Shown: positions 58,430 through 64,000 of the stretch, one piece after another | Layout of the letters: the number at the start of each line of letters is the position of its first letter | How positions within the stretch are numbered: position 1 is the stretch's first letter | Assembly: GCF_900103985.1 (NCBI RefSeq) | Contig: NZ_FNIE01000009.1 | Location: 124,001-188,000 of the forward strand | Direction of reading: 5' to 3' | Source of the DNA: Actinacidiphila guanduensis | GTDB taxonomy: Bacteria; Actinomycetota; Actinomycetes; Streptomycetales; Streptomycetaceae | Length of the DNA: 64,000 nt | Notes under the pieces: generated by a model | Told to the model about the DNA's origin: nothing | What the model saw: the letters and a program-made list of their open reading frames with translations, nothing else | Databases searched by the model: none | Made by a program: the position numbers and the translations under genes

Positions 58430-59516
58430 CCCGGCCGGGACCGGCCGAGCAGGCGCGCAGGCGCAGCCGGACGACCACCCCCTGCCCACCCCCGGCACGC
58501 TTCCCGACACCTCCGTCACGGACCCCGCCGTGAACCACCACGTGAACCCCCGCACCGACGACCTCGCCGTGAATCCCGGCACCGACCCCGCCGTGAACCC
58601 GGGCGCGAACCCCGGCATGAATCCCGAGAGGTCGTCCGGCACGAACTCCGGGGTGGGCCGCGCCGTGAACCCCGCCCTGAACCCCGCCGTGGACCCCGAC
58701 ATGAACGAGGTGGTCGGCCGCGACGACCTGCTCCTCGTCACCCTCGACACGCTGCGGTACGACGTGGCCGCCGAACTCGCCGCGCAGGGGCGGCTGCCGA
58801 ACCTCGCGCGGCACCTGCCCGGCGGCGTCTGGGAGCGGCGGCACGCCCCCGGCAGCTTCACCTACGCCTCCCACCAGGCGATGTTCGCCGGCTTCCTGCC
58901 CACCCCGGCCACGCCCGGGCCGCACCCGCGGCTGTTCGCCGCCCGCTTCGCGGGCAGCGAGAGCACCGCGGCGGGCACCTGGGTCTTCGACACCCCCGAC
59001 CTCGTCGGCGGCTTGGCGAAGGCCGGCTACCACACGGCCTGCATCGGCGGCGTCGGCTTCTTCAACCGGCGCGGCGCCCTCGGCAGCGTGCTGCCCGGAC
59101 TCTTCGCCGAGAGCCACTGGGAGCCCGGCTTCGGCGTCACCTCGCCCACCTCCTTCGAGGAGCAGGTGCGCCGGGCCGAGCAGGTGGTGGCCGCGCTCCC
59201 CGCCGGGCGGCGGCTCTTCCTCTTCGTCAACGTCTCCGCGCTCCACCAGCCCAACTGGTTCCACCTGCCCGGCGCCACCAAGGAGGCCGGCGACAGCCGC
59301 GAGACCCACGCGGCCGCCCTGGAGTACGTCGACCGCCACATCGGCCGGCTGTTCGCGGCCGCGAGCGCCCGGCGCCGCTGCTTCGCCGTCGTCTGCTCCG
59401 ACCACGGCACGGCCTACGGCGACGACGGCTTCACCGGCCACCGCATCGGCCACGAGGCGGTGTGGACCGTGCCCTACGCCCACTTCTTCCTGGACCACGG
59501 GGAGCCCACCACATGA
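58416..59516 (+). CDS. STM4013 family sulfatase/phosphatase-like hydrolase
   Basis: 366 residues from GTG 58416. Alkaline-phosphatase superfamily core: metal Asp in LLVTLDTLRYDVAAELA (about D111), nucleophile region PGSFTYASHQAMFAGFLP (Thr/Ser, no sulfatase Cys-x-Pro-x-Arg), then CSDHGTAYGDDG (D329, H330) and GHRIGHEAVWTVPYA. Family members are about 270 aa and begin near MNEVVGRDDLLLVTLD (ATG 58701). The 95 residues before it are an Asn-Pro-rich degenerate repeat (VNPGTDPAVNPGANPGMNP ...). GTG 58416 has a good ribosome site; ATG 58701 has none. Last four genes of the cluster overlap. Confidence 0.9.
   Translation: MRHVDPAGTGRAGAQAQPDDHPLPTPGTLPDTSVTDPAVNHHVNPRTDDLAVNPGTDPAVNPGANPGMNPERSSGTNSGVGRAVNPALNPAVDPDMNEVVGRDDLLLVTLDTLRYDVAAELAAQGRLPNLARHLPGGVWERRHAPGSFTYASHQAMFAGFLPTPATPGPHPRLFAARFAGSESTAAGTWVFDTPDLVGGLAKAGYHTACIGGVGFFNRRGALGSVLPGLFAESHWEPGFGVTSPTSFEEQVRRAEQVVAALPAGRRLFLFVNVSALHQPNWFHLPGATKEAGDSRETHAAALEYVDRHIGRLFAAASARRRCFAVVCSDHGTAYGDDGFTGHRIGHEAVWTVPYAHFFLDHGEPTT
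58490..58700 (+). repeat. Asn-Pro-coding degenerate repeat in STM4013
   Basis: Imperfect 12-18 bp units with GTGAACCCC / ATGAACCCC / GTGAATCCC cores. They lie between the coupled start codon and the conserved domain; each unit offers a GTG or ATG, but none with a ribosome site. Confidence 0.85.
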
Positions 59517-60934
59517 CCACCGCACCCCTCCCCATACCGACGCCTCCGGCGGCGCCGACGCCCGCCGCGGCTCCTCGACCGGCCCCGGCGGTGCTTCCGT
59601 CGGACCCCACCGCCGCCGTCCGCCCGTACCAGGACTACGTCTACGCCTATCCGCACAAGACCGCCTACCGCCCGCTGCCCGGCCGCCCCGCGCTGCGGGA
59701 GATCTGGCGGGCCGAGCCCAAGGACGCCCTCGCGCTCTACCTGCACATCCCCTTCTGCGAGGTGCGCTGCGGCTTCTGCAACCTCTTCACCCGCGTCGGC
59801 GCCCCCGGCGATCTCACCACCCGCTACCTCGACGCCCTGGACCGGCAGGCCGCCGCCGTCCGCGACGCGCTCGGCGACGAGCAGCCGGTCCGCTTCGCCG
59901 CGGCCGCCTTCGGCGGCGGCACCCCGACCTTCCTGGAAGCGGCCGAGTTGGAGCGGCTGTGCGACATCGCCGAGCACCGCATGGGCGCCCCGCTCGGCAC
60001 CGTGCCGCTCTCCGTGGAGGCGTCGCCGGCCACCGCCACCGCCGACCGGCTCGCTGTCCTCGCCGCCCGCGGGGCCACCCGGATCAGCCTGGGCGTGCAG
60101 AGCTTCGCCGAGGACGAGGCCCGCGCGGCGGTGCGCCCGCAGCGCCGGGCCGACGTCGAGGCCGCGCTCGGCCGCATCCGCGCGACCGGCGTCCCGGTGC
60201 TCAACATCGACCTCATCTACGGCATCGACGGCCAGACCCCGGCGAGTTGGCGCGCCTCCCTGGACGCCGCGCTCGCCTGGGAGCCGGAGGAGCTGTACCT
60301 GTACCCGCTCTACGTGCGCCCGCTGACCGGGCTGTCCGGCCGGACCGCGGTGGACGACCCGGCCTGGGACGCCCAGCGCCTGGCCCTGTACCGGCAGGGC
60401 CGCGACCACCTGCTGGAGCGCGGCTACACGCAGACCTCGATGCGGATGTTCCGCCGCGCCGGCGCCGCCGCCCAGGGCCCGGACGACCACGCCTGCCAGA
60501 CCGACGGCATGATCGGCCTCGGCTGCGGCGCCCGCTCCTACACCGCGGGCCTGCACTACTCCTTCGACTACGCGGTCGGCATGCCGCAGGTGCGGGCGAT
60601 CATCGACGACTACACCGCGACCCGGGACTTCTCCACCGCCCGGCACGGCCGCCGGATCGACGCGGACGAGGCCCGCAGGCGGCACCTGCTGCAGTCCCTG
60701 CTCCAGGCCGAGGGGCTGGCCACCGCCGAGTACCGGGCCCGCTTCGGCACCGAGCCGCAGGCCGACTTCCCCGCCGCGCTCGCCGCCTTCGCCGCCCGCG
60801 GCTGGCTGGACGAGGCGGCGGCCCCGGACCGGCTGCGGCTCGGACCGGAGGGCCTCGCGCACTCCGACGCGGTCGGCCCGGCCCTGTTCTCGGCGAAGGT
60901 CCGCGCCGACATGGCCGCCTACGAGACCCGGTGA
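59513..60934 (+). CDS. STM4012 family radical SAM protein (HemN/coproporphyrinogen-oxidase-like)
   Basis: 473 residues. Radical SAM CX3CX2C at C82, C86, C89 (PFCEVRCGFCNLF), GGGTPTFLEAAELERLCDI (SAM-binding GGE-like), VEASPATATADRLAVLAARGATRISLGVQSF, LNIDLIYGIDGQTPASWRASLDAAL, and a C-terminal HemW/HemN-like domain (LGCGARSYTAGLHYSFDYAVG; winged region after RRRHLLQSLLQAEGL). It resembles HemN/HemW but belongs to the STM4012 family. The first about 40 residues are Pro/Ala-rich. ATGA overlap with the STM4013 stop. Chemistry unknown. Confidence 0.93.
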   Translation: MTTAPLPIPTPPAAPTPAAAPRPAPAVLPSDPTAAVRPYQDYVYAYPHKTAYRPLPGRPALREIWRAEPKDALALYLHIPFCEVRCGFCNLFTRVGAPGDLTTRYLDALDRQAAAVRDALGDEQPVRFAAAAFGGGTPTFLEAAELERLCDIAEHRMGAPLGTVPLSVEASPATATADRLAVLAARGATRISLGVQSFAEDEARAAVRPQRRADVEAALGRIRATGVPVLNIDLIYGIDGQTPASWRASLDAALAWEPEELYLYPLYVRPLTGLSGRTAVDDPAWDAQRLALYRQGRDHLLERGYTQTSMRMFRRAGAAAQGPDDHACQTDGMIGLGCGARSYTAGLHYSFDYAVGMPQVRAIIDDYTATRDFSTARHGRRIDADEARRRHLLQSLLQAEGLATAEYRARFGTEPQADFPAALAAFAARGWLDEAAAPDRLRLGPEGLAHSDAVGPALFSAKVRADMAAYETR

Positions 60935-61899
60935 CGGCGGTGGACCTCACACTGCTCTACCGCGGCCCGCTCGCCTCCTGCGACTACGACTGCCCCTACT
61001 GCCCGTTCGCCAAGCGCCGCGACACCCCCGCCCAACTGCGCGCCGACCGGGCCGCCCTGGAGCGGTTCACCGACTGGGCGGCCGCGCAGCAGGACTCCCT
61101 GGCGGTGCTCTTCACGCCCTGGGGCGAGGGGCTGACCCGGTCCTGGTACCGGGAGGCGATCGTGCGGCTGTCCCATATGCCGCACGTGCGCCGGGTGGCG
61201 ATCCAGACCAACCTCGGCGGCCGCACCTCCTGGCTCGCCGCGGCCGACCGGGACACAGCGGCCCTGTGGTGCACCTTCCACCCGGGCCAGACCCCGTACG
61301 AGCGGTTCCTGGCCCGCACCCGCGAACTGGACGCGATGGGGGTGCGCTTCAGCGTCGGCGTCGTCGGGCTGCCCGAACACCTGGACGCCGCCCGCCGGCT
61401 GCGCGCCGACCTGCCCGAGCGGCACTACCTGTGGGTGAACGCGGCCGAGGGCCGCACCTACACCGACGCAGAGGCCGCGCCCTGGACCGACCTCGACCCG
61501 CTCTTCCCCTTCAGCCGCCACCCGCACCGCTCGGCGGGCCTGCCCTGCCGCACCGGCGAGTCGGTGGTCTCGGTCGACGGCGAGGGCACGGTGCGCCGCT
61601 GCCACTTCGTCCGCGAGCCCCTGGGCAACCTCTACGACGGCTCCTACCGCGCGGCCCTGACCCCGCGCCCCTGCCCGCTCGCGGTGTGCGACTGCCACAT
61701 CGGCTACGTCCACCTGGAGTCGCTGCCGCTCTACGACGTCTTCGCCGGCGGCGTCCTCGAACGCGTCCCCGCCACCCTGCCGGCCACCCTGCCCTCCGTA
61801 GTGCCCGGTGTGGTGTCCGGCGCGGTCCCCGGCACGCGCGCGCCGCTGCCGCTCACGGCGGTGCCCGGGAGGCTGTCCGGTACGGTGTCCGAGGGGTGA
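60931..61899 (+). CDS. STM4011 family radical SAM protein
   Basis: 322 residues. N-terminal radical SAM motif LLYRGPLASCDYDCPYCPFAKRR (C17, C21, C24), LFTPWGEGLTRSWYREAIVRLS, AIQTNLGG. After the TIM-barrel part, the cysteine pattern CRTGESVVSVDGEGTVRRCHF ... RPCPLAVCDCHIGYVHLE suggests an auxiliary iron-sulfur cluster of SPASM/twitch type. GTG overlaps the STM4012 stop (GTGA). After YDVFAGGVLERVP, where family members usually end, there is a Pro/Val/Gly/Thr repeat tail of about 45 residues. Predicted partner of STM4012 in a two-radical pathway. Confidence 0.92.
   Translation: MTAVDLTLLYRGPLASCDYDCPYCPFAKRRDTPAQLRADRAALERFTDWAAAQQDSLAVLFTPWGEGLTRSWYREAIVRLSHMPHVRRVAIQTNLGGRTSWLAAADRDTAALWCTFHPGQTPYERFLARTRELDAMGVRFSVGVVGLPEHLDAARRLRADLPERHYLWVNAAEGRTYTDAEAAPWTDLDPLFPFSRHPHRSAGLPCRTGESVVSVDGEGTVRRCHFVREPLGNLYDGSYRAALTPRPCPLAVCDCHIGYVHLESLPLYDVFAGGVLERVPATLPATLPSVVPGVVSGAVPGTRAPLPLTAVPGRLSGTVSEG
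61770..61896 (+). repeat. Degenerate repeat tail of the STM4011 gene
   Basis: Units such as ACCCTGCCGGCC / ACCCTGCCCTCC and CCCGGTGTGGTGTCCGGCGCGGTCCCCGGC code for PATLPATLP and VPGVVSGAVPGT; they end at the stop codon. Confidence 0.75.
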
Positions 61900-61933
61900 G
61901 ACGGGCGCCCTGTCGGGCCCGTATGCATTTGTT

Positions 61934-61962
61934 TTGACCCCAGCCGATGCGGTAGGTACGCT
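61934..61962 (+). promoter_or_regulatory. Promoter of the rpsL-rpsG-fusA operon
   Basis: TTGACC (61934-61939), 17 bp spacer, TACGCT (61957-61962), start near 61969. The 190-base leader carries CCGACC/GGTCGG (62093-62098, 62104-62109) and the conserved TTAGAAGTATCGAGATCGG segment before the ribosome site. Confidence 0.75.
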
Positions 61963-62157
61963 CTCATCTTGTGCCTGGGGTGTGCCCGGGTCCTTGTGCG
62001 TGCCATGCGACCGTACAGGGGTACCGAGGCCGCGACACCCGTCCAACGCACCTCTTCCGGACCTTCGGATACGTGCGGGGTCCGCGACACACCCGACCGC
62101 GTGGGTCGGTCCCCAGGTTAGAAGTATCGAGATCGGCACACAGAAACCGGAGAAACG

Positions 62158-62529
62158 GTGCCTACGATCCAGCAGCTGGTCCGCAAGGGCCGGCAGGACA
62201 AGGTCGAGAAGAACAAGACGCCCGCGCTCAAGGGGTCCCCCCAGCGCCGCGGCGTCTGCACGCGCGTCTACACGACCACCCCGAAGAAGCCGAACTCGGC
62301 GCTCCGTAAGGTCGCGCGTGTGCGTCTGACCAGCGGTATCGAGGTCACCGCCTACATCCCGGGCGAGGGTCACAACCTCCAGGAGCACTCCATCGTGCTG
62401 GTCCGCGGCGGTCGTGTGAAGGACCTGCCGGGTGTTCGGTACAAGATCATCCGGGGTTCGCTCGACACGCAGGGCGTCAAGAACCGTAAGCAGGCCCGCA
62501 GCCGCTACGGCGCCAAGAAGGAGAAGTAA
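62158..62529 (+). CDS. rpsL: 30S ribosomal protein S12
   Basis: 123-residue S12 from GTG 62158 ([57 protein letters not shown]). The streptomycin sites are wild-type: TPKKPNSA (Lys42/43 region) and [12 protein letters not shown] (Lys88 region). GGAGAAA precedes. First gene of the str operon; two bases to rpsG. Confidence 0.98.
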   Translation: MPTIQQLVRKGRQDKVEKNKTPALKGSPQRRGVCTRVYTTTPKKPNSALRKVARVRLTSGIEVTAYIPGEGHNLQEHSIVLVRGGRVKDLPGVRYKIIRGSLDTQGVKNRKQARSRYGAKKEK

Positions 62530-62531
62530 GC

Positions 62532-63002
62532 ATGCCTCGTAAGGGCCCCGCCCCGAAGCGCCCGGTCATCATCGACCCGGTTTACGGCTCCCCGCTGGTG
62601 ACGTCGCTGGTCAACAAGATCCTGCTGCACGGCAAGCGCTCCACCGCCGAGCGCATCGTGTACGGCGCGCTGGAGGGCCTTCGTGAGAAGGCCGGCGCCG
62701 ACCCGGTGATCACCCTCAAGCGCGCCCTGGAGAACATCAAGCCGACCCTGGAGGTCAAGTCCCGCCGCGTCGGTGGTGCGACCTACCAGGTCCCGGTCGA
62801 GGTCCGGCCGGGCCGCCAGAACACGCTGGCGCTGCGCTGGCTGGTCGGGTACTCCCGCGCCCGCCGCGAGAAGACCATGACCGAGCGCCTGATGAACGAG
62901 ATCCTCGACGCCAGCAACGGTCTGGGCGCCTCCGTGAAGCGCCGCGAGGACACGCACAAGATGGCCGAGTCCAACAAGGCCTTCGCGCACTACCGCTGGT
63001 AG
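62532..63002 (+). CDS. rpsG: 30S ribosomal protein S7
   Basis: 156-residue S7 ([50 protein letters not shown]), with [37 protein letters not shown] and the usual end [17 protein letters not shown]. Two bases after rpsL, so translation is coupled. Nucleates assembly of the 30S head. Confidence 0.98.
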   Translation: MPRKGPAPKRPVIIDPVYGSPLVTSLVNKILLHGKRSTAERIVYGALEGLREKAGADPVITLKRALENIKPTLEVKSRRVGGATYQVPVEVRPGRQNTLALRWLVGYSRARREKTMTERLMNEILDASNGLGASVKRREDTHKMAESNKAFAHYRW

Positions 63003-63040
63003 TCGTACCACCCCATCGAACCGAGAGAAGACTGAGCCAC

Positions 63041-64000
<960 letters not shown>

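Overview
The window looks like a chromosomal-core segment of a Streptomyces or close relative (Streptomycetaceae). GC is very high, third codon positions are nearly all G or C, GTG/TTG starts are common, and the gene order nuoJKLMN - htpX - yajQ - tRNA-Tyr ... rpmG - MaoC pair - murB - add - aspC - tRNA-Trp - secE - nusG - rplKA - two lipoproteins - rplJL - rpoBC ... rpsL - rpsG - fusA matches the Streptomyces coelicolor core. RpoB read from its TTG start is 1161 aa, the streptomycete length.

Layout. 1-8.7 kb: 3' part of the complex I operon (nuoJ-N), HtpX protease, YccF membrane protein, thiol peroxidase and YajQ. 8.7-26.6 kb: an accessory stretch between tRNA-Tyr (the SLP1-type integration gene in Streptomyces) and a tRNA-Thr/tRNA-Met pair. 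It holds a MITE-like palindromic element, a DUF6000-like gene, the decapitated remnant of an MmyB-type regulator, an esterase/MarR pair, a TetR/aldo-keto reductase pair with two clear operators, an SsuABC/TauABC-type importer, an IS4-like transposase gene that may be domesticated, a conservon (cvnA-B-C, no cvnD), a methyltransferase and an amidohydrolase lacking two expected catalytic residues. A relic of that amidohydrolase's 3' end lies 10 kb away. 26.9-35.6 kb: rpmG, MaoC hydratase pair, a TetR/MFS efflux module with matching operators, murB, add, aspC, tRNA-Trp, secE and nusG. 35.7-39.9 kb: accessory insert with a secreted GDSL lipase, a Cys-rich protein next to a DUF5753/DUF397 (Scr1-type) regulator pair, and a RelE-type toxin-antitoxin pair. 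40-53.1 kb: ribosomal protein and RNA polymerase operons. 53.2-61.9 kb: a DUF6745 gene, a small unknown gene and a five-gene cluster of the uncharacterised STM4011-STM4015 families. 62-64 kb: rpsL, rpsG and the start of fusA.

Most interesting system: STM4015 (leucine-rich repeats), STM4014 (ATP-grasp), STM4013 (alkaline-phosphatase/sulfatase fold), STM4012 (HemN-like radical SAM) and STM4011 (radical SAM with extra cysteines), the last four translationally coupled. They look like one unsolved biosynthetic or modification pathway. To my knowledge no product has been established.

A second window-wide theme is short degenerate tandem repeats at or just past the 3' ends of genes or in loops and termini of conserved proteins (nuoN, bcp, the aldo-keto reductase, the ABC binding protein, cvnA, a lipoprotein gene, the DUF6745 gene, STM4013, STM4011). 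This suggests active replication slippage that is tolerated where it keeps frame. Several regulator promoters fit leaderless transcription, with a -10 hexamer exactly 13 to 8 bases before the start codon and an operator across it.
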